Assembly: GCF_000006405.1 (NCBI RefSeq)
Contig: NW_003214156.1
Span: 70,910 to 114,648 of the forward strand
Length of the DNA stretch: 43,739 nucleotides
Origin: Perkinsus marinus ATCC 50983
Taxonomy: Eukaryota > Perkinsozoa > Perkinsida > Perkinsidae
Reading direction: 5' to 3'
Part shown: one piece after another, positions 19,046 through 31,489 of the stretch
Layout: each line of letters opens with the position of its first letter
How positions within the stretch are numbered: position 1 is the first letter of the stretch
Notes under the pieces: model-generated
The model's input: the letters and a program-made list of their open reading frames with translations, nothing else
Databases searched by the model: none
What the model was told of the DNA's origin: nothing
Program-made: the position numbers and the translations under genes

Positions 19046-19269
19046 TCAACCTTCAAAAGTTATCCACAACTGAATATTCTCCAGACATATAACATTCGAT
19101 CGACCTACTAGTGTAGTTTGAGATCCTCCGAAATCTCATTGACCGAGCTTCTCCAACACATTCATCGTGTCAGTCTTAGCGCTCGAGTCTACCCAAAGGA
19201 ACTAAACAGAGAGGAAGTGCGGTAGAACCTCATAACAAAATATTAACTATTCATCTTTACGATACTTAA

Positions 19270-19331
19270 TGAGAATGAGTATCACTCATTCTCACCCAGA
19301 ATTAAACATTCCTCTGTGGGGAATGTTTAAT
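19270..19331. other. Two back-to-back perfect hairpins
   Basis: TGAGAATGAGT pairs with ACTCATTCTCA (3-nt loop), followed 6 bp later by ATTAAACATTCC pairing with GGAATGTTTAAT (7-nt loop). No gene boundary is known nearby. Confidence 0.6.
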
Positions 19332-20125
19332 CCATGATCCATCATGAATCCAAGCGCCATGATCCTAATGGGAAGGTACGTCTGTGAGCGTAACATAACA
19401 CAAGACATATAACAAAACCAAATAACGTCATGTTCGTCAGCAGGCCTGAGCTTAGCTCAGCGAGCTGGCATTCAAGAGATATTTTTACAGTAGCACGGAT
19501 CTTGTAGAGTGACGTCTTCATAGACCCAACTCTGAGTCCCGGCCCGCGACTCGCTGGTTGTCACCGAATCAACCATGGCAATACACACAATGCGTGACTC
19601 AGTACAACACTGAATCAATGTACTCAGTGACACTGTTTCAATGTGACTGAAACATCTTCGACAGATAGTTTTGCTTGATCAAGCATTCGTAGATGCAACA
19701 AGGGAATGTGATATGAGTTTTCATCGATTTCTACGTCTGAGGCACATCGAATTCGACCAAAGGGGTGATGACAATAACCCTTGGTATTGGTTTCGTAGCT
19801 CTTCCACACCTTCACCAGCTACCACACGTGGTGCTTTAACTCACCGTAAACAGCCAACTCTCCCCGAGAGTTCCTCCCAACTCTACCAAACCAGAGCTCT
19901 TATGTCGTAGTAAATCAAATCTCCGTCTTCCTCGTAAACAAGCGACACCAAATACCTCCCAGGCACCCATAGTGTTCAACGAATTCGTACCAATAGACCA
20001 CGACCTGACCGGTATTCCGTTACTGTATCAGATCTTTTAATCCTGGGAGATAAGTATGGGCGTAGCCGATAACAAAAAGATGACTTGGATCAAGCTCACC
20101 CTCGTGTTCTCACTCCTCCGAAGTT

Positions 20126-20275
20126 CCATCTGTGGTGGCAACGCGCCATATGATGACTGACTGAGGTGTGAGAGCCTCAAATCGATTATCGTGGCGTGCG
20201 ACCCATAGTTGTTCGAGCGAATCGCTCGGAGCGATCACAATGTGTGAGCAGCACTCGTCAATCGGATTGAAAGAA
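20126..20275 (-). CDS. Probable coding exon of an unassembled spliced gene
   Basis: The minus strand reads PMHSFNPIDECCSHIVIAPS, then DSLEQLWVARHDN, then LTPQSVIIWRVATTDGTSEE. It ends at a good donor (GAGGA then GTGAGAAC at 20125). SVIIWRV is typical of a WD-repeat strand end, and the order loosely resembles the first blades of EIPR1-like WD proteins. Flanking exons could not be joined with confidence, so product and gene limits remain open. Confidence 0.35.
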
Positions 20276-22037
20276 TGCATAGGGCGCAGTGAGTACTACT
20301 TTTTAGGCTGTCACACGCGGCGTGCGACACGCAACATGGAATCCCAAAAAAATTTCGGAGCAAGAGAAGCGAGCGGATCATCTACCGCAACAACAGGCAC
20401 TTTAGCGTTGTGCGTGCGTGCAGAATTATTCTGGCTTAACTGCGAAGCGTCAATAGAGAGACAGCTCGAAGAGATATGCACGAAAAACTTTAATGAGGGA
20501 GAAATGTCCTACACGTGGATCGAACCGAGGATCTATGTAAAATTCATTGACTGAGTCCATGGACGTGGACTCAGTGAGCTCCGCCCCTTCGTCACGAAGG
20601 CCTAGTGTATCTCTTCTCGCAATACCTCGTATATTCCCCATAGCAGCGCCTCGCCATTGATACATACTACTGCACAGTGCATCCTCCATATTCCCACAGA
20701 TACCAAACTTGTAGCTAGAGGACAGTAGACAGGGGATTCCAATTACGAGGGTATGGGAGAGTACGATCGGCGTACATGCACTGTGACTCGTGGTCACATG
20801 AAATGTGAACAGTCTCCGATTCGGAGGCTCTAATATTCATCCATGGTCTCATAGATGTCAATTACACTGTAACAGACTTTAATAAAGTTCGGTTTTTAAT
20901 TTTTACTTGTATATTACTATTGTATTATTAATGGTCACAAATATAAATATTAATTATAATGAATTAAATATGGGGTATTGGTATAATAAATATCTTATGT
21001 TGTAATATAACTTCATAACGATCTATCATATGTGTATTATAGCTATATTAAATACACATAACCATAGATATAATCATTGTTCTTTTTCATCAGTCTACAT
21101 ACACTTTAGTGTAATTTCTAGATACTCACAGTCGTAGCAAAAGCTTGAGATTCTGGCTATTCGCCCGCGGACTACTATCGAGCGTCAATGCGACTTCGAC
21201 TACTATAATAGTTGGTATTCGCAGCTCTAACCGTGCATCGCTCGAGGCCATACTCCAAAAACCACAACACCTACCACTGGTAGGCTACCAGTACTCCACC
21301 AGCTCGTCAACGTCCTCCATTAGTCGTTCGAGAACCTTCCTTATATCCCAAAATACTAATTTCTAAAACACTTTGAATGCATTGAAGAAAACAACACTAA
21401 GATGATCGAGTAGAAACGTGTAACAGTGTGTCGAGCAGACAACTGTGGAAGGAGTGGTATAACCAACAACAGTAACAATTCGTTGGCGATGATTGTAACC
21501 TGAAGAAGATCGTCTATAACGCACCGTTAACGTTCGCAAAAATAGGACCAATTCACTACAACTTATCATCAACACATTCAGCAAAATGTGTCATAAAGCC
21601 ACGACCATATACACGTTATACATAACGGAGTTTCACGACCTTAGTGATATGAAAAACACTAGTGAAAAACATATTTTACGACTGCTGCGTAGCGCGAATA
21701 TCGCGTTTTTCACCGAGTTTTACGCCACTTCACGTAAAACGGGTGACACTCCGATGCATGTACACTATGAAGTATTACTCAGTGTTAGGAAATACTAAAC
21801 AAAGTACCACTCACCAAAGAACATACTACCAAATAATTTGAAAATGCTTACTATTTTTCCTATACAGTAAATACTACTTCCTATACAAAAACACTACCTC
21901 CTTCAGACGGTTCTCTTTTCTAATCATCGTGGATTTACATATTCTCATATGAAACTGCCAACTACTCCTCCTCCCGAGAGCAAATATTTCGTCGAAGCTA
22001 ACCCCTTTATTACAGTGCTATTATCACAACAAGTCCT
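20276..22037. other. Stretch with unassembled coding-like pieces and an AT-rich core
   Basis: Holds a 240-bp AT-rich tract (20870-21110), MITE copy 6, and minus-strand coding-like pieces near 21130-21370 (KLVFWDIRKVLERLMEDVDE and LRIPTIIVVEVALTLDSSPR, the latter ending at a GTGAGT donor). A minus-strand frame from ATG 20797 is also open. These suggest one or two spliced minus-strand genes downstream of MAK16 that I could not resolve. Confidence 0.35.
21627..21752 (+). repeat. MITE copy 6 (126 bp)
   Basis: Opens GGAGTTTCACGACCTTAGTG and closes CGGGTGACACTCC, with the shared centre GCGCGAATATCGCG. This is the only complete member outside the GPHR gene in this window. Confidence 0.75.
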
Positions 22038-24116
22038 TCATCGCGATCCACCCTTTTTATGGCTCCGTACAGAGACCATTCGTGGCTTCTGCTGAGCTTC
22101 GTCTTCATACTCATACTCCACCTCAACACGCGGCACTACACATGATATATAGTAAGTATGGAAGTACTAAACATACGCCCTACTTTTCCGCGACGAGTCA
22201 CCACCAGCCTTAGAGCCACCCAGCGCTGCTATGAGATCTGATTGATCTTCAATATCCTCCATTTCCTCGTCAATCTAACACACAAAGAAAACGGAATTAT
22301 TCCGGAATTTTTCACTCCGAATTTCTGTTATAAAACTCTTCCCGAAACGGTATAATCATCACTCATAGCTCGTATATTTCATCGCTTTAGACACGTGAAC
22401 AATTCCGTTTCCATGACCAACGTTCCTCAAGTCGAATAGCTTCAAACAGTAACATAACCCATTTCTTCGATACAGCACACGCGTCTCTACCCGACTGTTC
22501 TAATCTTTGCATAAACGTTTGATGAGTCCTGCACATCCTAAACTGAAGTAATCTCGCGATACTATAACTCCATTAAAACCGACTGAGTGTATGAGATCAG
22601 TTTCGATCAATCATCATTCTATGAAATCACACGTGCATCACTCCACTGACAACGACAAGTAAATCCGTCCAACCACACTACTACCTCTTCCCCTTCCTCC
22701 TCATCCGACGACTCATCATCATTATCATCATCATCACCAGCCGCTACGAAATTGCTTTTTCCATCGGCCATCATAGCTTCAAGCTCATCCTCTTCCTCCA
22801 CCTCATACCTGAGAAAAGTGAGTACAATACGGTAGTAAGAGCTTCCTACTCTTCATCCTCCGACTCGCCACTCAGGTGATCCGCTTCCTAAAGAGGAGAA
22901 AAACAAAAATGATAAATTCCACTATTTTACAACTGCTAACAAAAAGCTGATCGAAGTCTCAGCCAATACCCAATCTTAATAACAAATATGATCAATACTC
23001 ACTCATCGAACTCGAGGCTAAGGCCACTTAACGATGCTGAGTAATGGTGAATGTATTCCTTACACTCCCGCTCAGTGTTATATATATGTTCGCTTTTCTC
23101 AGCTGAGCTCAGAAGTTTTCAAGGCTAATTATACAAGTTTGTAGACGAATTCGCGTAAGAGTGAATAGAAACCAACCAGAAATTCCCAATAGTTGACCAT
23201 ATGTATATAATCACACACGACTTGGCGTAAAAATGTATACAAACATATGAAAATTCTACCAGAATTTTCATATTATCATCACCAACACATGTGGTTGATG
23301 ACCATGTGCATATTTTTCCACCACACCGATAATAGCACACGTAGTGATTAAAACCCAACAGCTGTTCCTACCAGTCCTTCCTCCAGTTCTTCTTCTTCTT
23401 CCTCCTCCACCTCCTTATTCTTATACAGATCGCCATAAGTGCCCTTACGTAGCCGCGCCAACAGCGCTGTGCCTACCAACCAGTGTCGGAACATACACTT
23501 AAGCGAGAAATTCAGGGACCGATATATTCCAACATCGTCCCTACCACTCCTTCCCCACTTCTTACCAATTGATTCCTCAACCTTAGCCGCTCTCAATGCA
23601 TGAGCCTCCCTATTCCTCTCTCTCTTCTCCGTCTTCTTCTTCACTACACTCATCTCTTTCTTCTCATCTCGCATCTCCAACTTCCTCGCTCTAATCAAAG
23701 TCTGCCTCAGACGCGTAAGCCTCTGTTTGCATCGATTGATCTGATGGCTCGGCCAGAACTCCAACGCTTTATCGATCTGTTGCAGGGCCTCAGCGTAGTT
23801 CTTGCTCAGCTTGATTTTCTCCCAGAGGCTCTTCGGACTGTGCGCGCGCTCAACCGTTTTGATATGAAGATAGCAAACGCCCTCATCCTCAATAACAGTC
23901 GCGTAGTTGCTGTTAGCGAGAGGACAGGTAACCTTGCTGCACACACCAGTAACGTTGTATCTGCTCATACCACTCCAATCTCAACAACACTTGAAATCGA
24001 AGAAGGTACTACTTGTTGGTACAAAAGACCTGTGGAGGATCCTTCCGTTTCACCTTGAAGCTGCAGAAGCCCTTGCCGGGTCCAATGCACGTCCATAAGG
24101 TGTCGTCGTTTTGCAT
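22038..24116 (-). CDS. MAK16: MAK16 ribosome-biogenesis protein, 7 exons, 313 aa
   Basis: Exons in transcription order: 24116-24013, 23960-23566, 23466-23372, 22887-22850, 22808-22685, 22274-22173 and 22121-22038. All introns are GT-AG and the frame is continuous. The protein matches MAK16 end to end: MQNDDTLW...GFCSFKVK, FCTNKYNVTGVCSK, CPLANSNYATV, KTVERAHSPKSLWEKIKLS, a CKQRLTRLRQ...RARKLEMR helix, LLARLRKGTYGDLY, an acidic tail (DDDDNDDESSDEEEG), and the family's final RKSRAYVEYEYEDE (human RKRAYVEIEYEQE). In other eukaryotes MAK16 works in the nucleolus in assembly of the large ribosomal subunit. The cysteines of the N-terminal zinc-binding-like region are kept. The 484-nt intron 3 carries a dispersed repeat; the other introns are 41-410 nt. 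Confidence 0.93.
23070..23320 (+). repeat. Dispersed CTCAGCTGAG repeat, copy 12 (extended)
   Basis: CTTTTCTCAGCTGAGCTCAG starts the copy; the second half is partly duplicated (two ATATG / GAATTCGCGTAAGAGTG-like blocks) before ACACATGTGGTTGATGACC and GTGCATATTTTTCC. It lies inside MAK16 intron 3, antisense to the gene. Confidence 0.6.
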
Positions 24117-25581
24117 GGAGGAAAGAGTACAGTGGAGTACTGTGAGAAATGTTTATGCAACCAACACGACTGCAAATAATTTTCAACCTGCCCTCATACA
24201 GAACGCCCCCTAGTTCAGCTCACCTATCCCTACCGAAGAACTACCAAACTTCATAATCATACATATTCTCAATCAACTCTAGTTCAGAGAAAACTCATTA
24301 GCATGATGAAAGTAGACATTCAAAGGGCTAGAACTGATCCCTCGGGAGCCAATGTCCATCGATGCGAGTCTAACTAAGCCGTGTTGTCGGCGTTGGACTT
24401 CAAACTCACACACACACTAGTTGTAAACTTTCAAGAGCCTATCCCCATCTCAAAAACATTTAGTTGATAATTTCCCAACTTTCCCGTTCCCTACCACCAT
24501 ACTTGTAAACTCAAGCGAGCTCGACTTCCTCATCCCAACACCATGCTTACGCTCAAGCTGCAAGTTTTAGAAAGCAAACACGATAGTATATAAATCCAGG
24601 GAAGTACAGGAACTGCCAGGTAGAACTGCTATTCAGTGCGGGAAAACATGCACTTGGTGAACCACAAATGTTGGTGACAGTATGAAAATTCTGAGGAAAT
24701 TTTAGGGAAATTTACGTCGGTCCTTGTACAGTTCTACCCGAATTCGCGTATAAGCTCCTGAAGGGAACTCCCAAGCTCAGGTGAGGAACGCGAACATATA
24801 CTCCCACGCTGCTGTCATGCAAACTAGCAAGCCCAAGTACTTCGCTGCCTCATACTCATCACTCGAGCAAATAATAACTAGTCTGCACCTACTTACAATT
24901 TACTGATGATTTCTCAAGACGAGATCGTTCACATCCCCCTGGCTTCTGAACTACACTAAACCACTACTTAAACTCTTTCACTTCAACTGCGATTTTTCGT
25001 CCATTCCGCTATTTCTTGCAAATTGCACGACAGAAATTCCCCAATGCCACGTAGGCGACGTAAATCCTCATTCCTGCATGTCACGATCTACAATATGACG
25101 ATTATTCTCTCGCTGTTGTCCAGATGTATATCACATATAAAATCTACACCCGACTACTTCAACGGAAGCTATCTTGTCTCTACCATTTCCATTTCGGCGT
25201 CACACAACACATAACCACTTGTGCATGAGTAGCCTAGGTCTATAGCAAAATCAAAATATCTAGTACAATCCAATCGAATAGACTCCTTAATTAAGTACTC
25301 CGAAGAGTTTGAATTCCTGGACCCTCAATTTCTCACCGAAAAAGCCTATCTGCATTCCCCTCACTGCACAACGCAATAACAAAATATTAAATAATTACTC
25401 TGGAAGCGTTGTCATCGTTCTATAGTTCGCAACAGTAGCACTCGTGCAATCCCCAACACCATCCTTCACAAAAGTAGTAGGCCTATTGCCCATGGGTAAC
25501 CAGTAAGTAGTAATAATACAACGGAGAGATTCACCACCTCGAAAAGGCAGTGCTTCACCCCATTGCTGATGATACATGCAT
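24117..25581. other. Intergenic stretch between actin and MAK16
   Basis: Contains dispersed repeat copy 13 (24645-24805). The rest includes the 3' flank of actin and the 5' flank of MAK16. Only short, unconvincing open frames are present. Confidence 0.5.
24645..24805 (-). repeat. Dispersed CTCAGCTGAG repeat, copy 13
   Basis: Minus-oriented: TGCACTTGGTGAACCAC, AAATGTTGGTGACAGTATG, AAATTTTAGGGAAATTTAC, CCCAAGCTCAGGTGAGGAA and GAACATATACTCC. Confidence 0.6.
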
Positions 25582-26802
<1,221 letters not shown>

Positions 26803-28110
26803 GATTAATTCGAAGAGATATCAACGAGCACAGGGGAAGCTAAAAAGCATCTACTCGTCTTACCTGCTCACCAACGAACAAGCAACTTTCACCAAGATAA
26901 GCACTAAACCAAGAAACGATCCCAGACGTGAGACCCGCTCACTCAGCGAGTGAATGATCTAACAATTAAAACATCAACGAAGAAATGAAGGACAATGATG
27001 ATGGAAGGCCAAGAATCATGATGTGTATGTTGAAACGGTTGAAAAACATAGCAAGTGCGCAAGATTCTACTCTTATCCGAAGATTTAGCGCTCGCCCTGC
27101 TGTCGATCGATTTTCCTTCAGACATGTCAAGGAAGCTCGTCGACAAGGTGAAGACCCATTAGCCCATTACCCCTCGGTATACGCTGTATTTTGGTGCTAG
27201 CACGAAATCACTAAGAGTGCCGTTGTCGAGAAGGTCAGTGCTTCGCTTACAACAGCTTCGACAAGGCATCGCTACTGGCCATCACCACTAGCATGTTTAC
27301 AGACCTGTCTGGCCGTTATGAGGCAGTCACTGTGACTTCCTTTATTATGTGCGACAGAAACCAATATATCAAGTAGGTCGTCACCCCAACCTCTTCCGTA
27401 TCTTTCTCGGTTGAACCTAAGATACGAATATGCGGTTATTTACAGTGCCAGTAAGAATAGCGATCTCATACGCATCCATGTCTTTATGACTGACCGTCCC
27501 TGACATAACCTCACATGCCATGCTCGGAGGTGCATGAGGGATTCCCCGCCTCAACCTCGGTAAATCGGGAAGACCATCCATGACATGCATGAGAGTACTT
27601 ACACCGATAGCTACATAGTTTCAATGGCTCGACATTGAATGCCGGTTCGAGTACTCATTTATTATGATGTCTCAAGAACTGTGCGTCTTGTTTCAAATCT
27701 GTGCTTCTTCAATCAGCAAGAAAATGTTAAAACGAAGCTGACAACTTTGAAGGACGTCCCTCGTTGTCAATCCATAGCTATTCTCTCAGTGTGAGCTCCT
27801 TCAGACGTATCCGAACACATCTTATGAAATTCCGAGTTGTACTGGTGGTTGCTGAGAAAAAATAGATCCACCAACTCATTTAGTCGAGCACCAAAAGTTG
27901 AAGATGCATGCGACCAGACCAATAAAAAAGCAGACAGAAATAGTAATTAAAGCGATACATTCTTGTTGTCAACAGCACAGAATGTTGAGAGTGAATGATG
28001 GTAAATTGCTCTAAGTCACTATCCACATCTTCTTTCATTATCTAAACCGCATGTTCACGTGCAGATGCAGTTACTGATTTCAACATTGCTTTATGATAAA
28101 TGTCGCACAT
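26803..28110. other. Upstream region of actin, unassigned
   Basis: A 68-codon plus-strand frame near 26994-27200 (MMCMLKRLKNIASAQDSTL, then RFSARPAVDRFSFRHVKEAR) has the composition of a mitochondrial targeting segment. It ends near a possible donor (CGACAAG then GTGAAG), but no following exon could be matched. The remainder shows no gene. Confidence 0.3.
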
Positions 28111-28329
28111 CTAGGTAATTATAGTGTCAGTAAGTTCATTCTTTCCAAATTCGGCAGAGGCTTGAGGTAGACTTTCTTTCCGCATCAATTCCAATATTCC
28201 GCTACATGACACCGACAAGGTTCCGAAGGCACTGTTGTTCATCTTTCTAAGTGGATTTGTAAAGTTCAGTGTCGTCCGAGATCTCCCTATTTCGATGAAT
28301 CCCTGATCTATTTCGTCACTGACAGACAT
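28111..28329 (-). CDS. Unrecognised small ORF, 72 aa
   Basis: Frame from ATG at 28329: MSVSDEIDQGFIEIGRSRT, then LRKMNNSAFGTLSVSCSGIL, with an acidic-polar composition and no signal peptide or motif. It may be a lone exon or a fragment. No family was recognised. Confidence 0.2.
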   Translation of the reverse strand: MSVSDEIDQGFIEIGRSRTTLNFTNPLRKMNNSAFGTLSVSCSGILELMRKESLPQASAEFGKNELTDTIIT

Positions 28330-28525
28330 GATGAATAATATTAACAATTGTGATTAGTGCACGTACAAAGTATGAGCATGAGCGTCACCCTACGACCATC
28401 GCACAAGCCTCGCCCGGTGTGCCACGACCAGCATCATCTTCAGGACTCGAAAAGTCTGCCAATTAAGTTGTTTTCCCCGTTCGGTTAGCTATCATGAGGC
28501 GATGGTTTCCAGCAAACTTTTTTCA

Positions 28526-28880
28526 ATTAGTTTTCGGAAGCTCTTTGAAATAGAGCTTTTCGCAGTAGTCAGCCATAGCTGCACCTCGACTCACACAGAT
28601 TGTTATTTGCCCAAGAGTTCCGCTTTCGTCTACGAAACTAGGCCCCAAGCGAGACCGATCTGGTCTTTGACAGTTGATCATTAGATGAGCATTCCCATCC
28701 CTGACCTCACAATGACGACAAATAGTATCATTAACCGTTGCATTGCAGCCTGGTTTATACTTATAGGCCTTCAAAAGAATCGAGTGGCTCGACAATTGCT
28801 GCAAGAATGCCGCGTTGTTTCCAGACCGCACCACTTTTTGGACACTCTCTCTCTGCCGAGAGCTCTCAAGCGCTCGTCAT
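28526..28880 (-). pseudogene. C-terminal fragment of a non-LTR (LINE-like) polyprotein
   Basis: The frame reads SIL..AYKYKPGCNATVNDTICRHCEVRDGNAHLMINC followed by RPDRSRLGP. The CX2CX7HX4C arrangement followed by an Arg-rich stretch is the usual zinc motif near the end of LINE-type reverse transcriptases. No reverse transcriptase domain is present upstream, so it is a short 5'-truncated remnant. It stops just before the duplicated secreted-protein block begins. Confidence 0.4.
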
Positions 28881-28936
28881 AAGGGTTCCAAGAGTGTCGA
28901 CACCAACCGTACTACCGACGTACCCTACCGTACCAC

Positions 28937-29680
28937 CGTATAACCTACGACGAGGATGAGAACCATGAAGCTACTTTTACTTTCTGGGTCCCGAGTCCCC
29001 CTGGAAGGTGGTCTCCGGACCGAACGTCTTTCAGCTTCAGTGTCATTAGGAAGCCTCCTGAGGAGTTCACCCACGGGCCATACCCTTTGTCAAAGACCGA
29101 CAGTTTCACCTACGCCATTGACTTCGGAGGGCCAAGAGCCAGTGCCCATGATTGGTATAAGTCTATTGAGAGGTTACTGCTGAGGAACAACGTCATTGAC
29201 AACGATAATTCCGAGCCGTACGGTGGTATTCAGTCTGAGGACTTGACCGTTCTGACTTATACAAGCGGTGACACTTTCTCAACCTCCTTCCGGAATGAAG
29301 ACATCACGTTCATGAGGGTCGGAGGCAGCCTGACACCGGGCGAGTATGTATTCAAGCAGAAAGCGGCTCCCTATCTCGAGGTGAGTTACAGAATACGCTC
29401 TGACGAGTATGGAGATATGAGGGTTAAGTGCAAGGAGCGTCGAACCTCTCGTTTAAGTTTCAAGCTTTCCCGCCGCACTAAGGGTCTGTTATACGATCAC
29501 TATGCTGTGGAGCCGGCCGGCGCTGGTACCTTATACCAATTCCTCCACCAGGTCAGGAATGTTTGCCCGACCATACGTTTGGAGGCTGACGACCTATCGA
29601 AAGTCGTCTTCGCCACTGAGAAAACTATCTTCCTGAGTCTCGGAAGGGCTCGCCTGGCTCTCTCTATCCGAGGTGCGTAA
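28937..29680 (+). pseudogene. Two-domain secreted protein, 5'-truncated copy A
   Basis: Nearly identical to the intact gene at 38856-39698 from residue 32 or so onward (RITYD.DE.HEATFTFWVP to the LALSI end). The signal peptide and first strand are missing: homology starts at 28937 after a low-complexity GTACCCTACCGTACCACC stretch, and no ATG lies in frame before the first conserved residues. The body has no internal stop. It keeps DWYKSIERLLL and DLTVLTYTSGDTFSTSFR, with FMRV ending the first domain. It is probably non-functional as a secreted protein unless spliced to an upstream exon. Confidence 0.75.
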
Positions 29681-30005
29681 CCAGTTCATTTTTACTCCCG
29701 TCTTTTCCTCGTTCTTGCGCGCCGCTTACTGCGCACAACGTGCTGACATGTTTGAGCCTTGTGGCTCCCTGTCCAATGCCTCGGGCGCTGCTTCGGCAGA
29801 TACAGTGTATCTGATACACGAGGAAGACTATTATCATGGTATCCATGACAGACTTCTATCACTCAGCATAGCTCACGAGGTCATTCCGCAATGTCACCTG
29901 AGACCTCTGCTAGGCGCAGTAGCTAAGACTTTTTCAAATCCCGTATTCTATATCATTTGCGTTTTACGAGTTGAGTCACGTTCGCTACCAGTCCGAATAG
30001 GGTAA

Positions 30006-30840
30006 AGCCGCCGACGTCACAGTCGTGCATCTTGAATCTTCGGAACACGACTTGTCGAAGTTCCAATGAAGGAGCGTTCAATACTCGATGAATTCTTTTC
30101 TGCCTGGTGCAAGGCTCTGTGCTGCAGCTCTTCGTTGGTTGCAGACAAAGGCGTATACTTCTATGAGCCGTGACAAACATCTTCGTTGTTCTGAGTAAGT
30201 AATCTATTGGACTGTCAAACCTGTCGGAGATAAACTCAATCCGATAGAATGATGCACATAGAATCCTCCTAAGATTCGCCGAAAATGAGAAGTAACGTCA
30301 GTGATATTATGGTGTTACATTATCATCGCAACTTCGCAGGATCCGATTCAGGATAGGATGAAATACGGGAAGTGGGCAAGCCCGACGGGCTCAGCATTGT
30401 CTGATAGAGTTCATGGTCAGCGACGATTGTCCCGTTGTGACATAAGACCTAACTTAGGTCTTATGTCACAACGAGGTGACGTAAGCTTTCAAATCTTCAT
30501 CTAAATCATCATTTGATCGCGTTGTACTTTGTTTACTGATCAAGGGGCTCGGCGAGAGACACTCAAGTCTGTTTAAACAATATCAACATTGAATGGTTGA
30601 TGCCTCAGAGTGTCCTCTGGAGTCGGGTACAGGGAGCCTCCCTGAGGGAGGCGGCCTGAGGGAGCGAGACACGGAGGGGGCACTCAGTAAGGTCGCACAG
30701 GTCTCACGACGGCAGCAAGGGTGACACAAGAGCAGACTTTCCCGCGGCTCAAGGCAATGCTATGACTGGCAATCGAGATTTGGCAGGCACAAGTAGGTCT
30801 TAGTCTAAGCCTCTTTTCCCTTAAAGCGAGGTCTATGACT
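30006..30840. other. Non-coding tail of block A
   Basis: Holds the inverted segment (30357-30501), the 41-nt palindrome and a G/C-rich hairpin GCCTCCCTGAGGGAGGC (30634-30650). It also holds a sequence at 30508-30570 resembling 31427-31489 (GATCGCGTTGTACTTTGTTT versus GATCGTGTTGTAATCCGTTT). No gene is supported. Confidence 0.5.
30433..30473. repeat. Perfect 20-bp-arm palindrome
   Basis: The arm CGTTGTGACATAAGACCTAA is followed by a single C and its exact complement. The counterpart in block B (40381-40418) has lost perfection in one arm. It lies inside the segment that is inverted between the blocks. Confidence 0.9.
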
Positions 30841-30888
30841 CTAGGTCTATGACTTGTGCCGGAGGAGCACTGGGACACGAGGTGCCCT

Positions 30889-30931
30889 ATTGTACGTACA
30901 ACGTACCACAGTGGTACGTTGTACGTACAAT
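30889..30931. repeat. Perfect 21-bp-arm palindrome
   Basis: Arms are exact complements around a single central A at 30910; the arm begins ATTGTACGTACAACGTACC. In block B the same place is shortened and imperfect (41868-41902). Confidence 0.9.
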
Positions 30932-30952
30932 GGGGGTACGTACCCGGTGCGA

Positions 30953-30983
30953 AGAGATGCGGTGGTAGTACCACCGCATCTCT
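30953..30983. repeat. Perfect 15-bp-arm palindrome
   Basis: AGAGATGCGGTGGTA, one base, then its exact complement; outer bases GCGA/TTCGC extend the pairing imperfectly. It is also perfect in block B (41925-41955), where only the central base differs. Confidence 0.9.
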
Positions 30984-31489
30984 ACTTCGCCCCGGTTTGA
31001 ACCGAGATAAGCCATTGGTTTATCTCACACGAGAAACACAAGGCCGGAGGGAGCTTGTGGAATGGAAATGCCAATGGAAAATAGCTGATGCCCATACCAC
31101 CCTGCACGCATAAACACGGATGGGAGACAACACGGAGTGAGATACGGATTGGAACACTGTCCCGGGCCGCGTCCAGGCGATCGTCACATATATTTGGCCA
31201 CATTTACTCGTCGGTCGGATAGTGTCGGCACCGTCACCGACGATACGCCGGTACTGCGCTGAGCTCAATGAGATCAGTGAACGGTGAGTGGGCGAGTCCC
31301 ACCGTGGGACTCCCACGGGCATAATTTCAGCTGATGGAGTTTATCGCCAACACGGATTGGCCACTCTCGACGAGTCTCTCGTCCCATGGCAGCATAACAC
31401 CCATGCTTTAAATGCTCTTTTAGTTTTCTAAGTGATCGTGTTGTAATCCGTTTACTGACCAACGGGCTCGACGAAAGACCCTCACTCGT

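Larger units (their letters stand above)
18481..20120. other. Intergenic stretch with hairpins and an ATC-rich tract
   Basis: Holds dispersed repeat copy 11, a TAGCTAGGCT/AGCCTAGCTA hairpin (18709-18744), an ATC/ATT-rich tract (18770-18830) and two back-to-back hairpins at 19270-19331. Short open frames around 19.6-19.9 kb could belong to a spliced minus-strand gene (see the exon near 20.2 kb), but this could not be assembled. Confidence 0.4.
28937..30501 (+). repeat. Segmental duplication, block A part 1
   Basis: Matches 38953-40488 in the same orientation at very high identity (about 98-99% by eye). It covers the truncated secreted gene and about 800 bp of 3' sequence. The last 137 bp are inverted relative to the other block. 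Unlike block B, block A retains an extra ATCTTCGTTGTTCTGAGTAA stretch near 30180. Confidence 0.9.
30841..31489 (+). repeat. Segmental duplication, block A part 2
   Basis: Matches 41819-42461 with a few percent divergence, mainly in the palindromes. It begins CTAGGTCTATGACTTG and is cut off by the assembly gap. Two antisense frames are conserved between the copies, but their composition does not look coding. Confidence 0.9.

Noticed and set aside
20515-20550. A third B-box-like GGTTCGATCC on the minus strand
   Set aside because: No T-stem pairing and no A-box at the right distance.
22167-22172. MAK16 ending at an in-frame TAG right after RKSRAY-V
   Set aside because: A GT donor immediately after the Tyr codon joins to an exon encoding VEYEYEDE, which matches the family's C-terminus, so the TAG is intronic.
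23600-24058. A 152-codon plus-strand frame
   Set aside because: Antisense shadow of MAK16 exons 1-2.
31274-31462. A minus-strand frame of 62 codons, also present at 42246-42434
   Set aside because: Its conservation is explained by recent duplication of the block; no motif, and composition is not coding-like.
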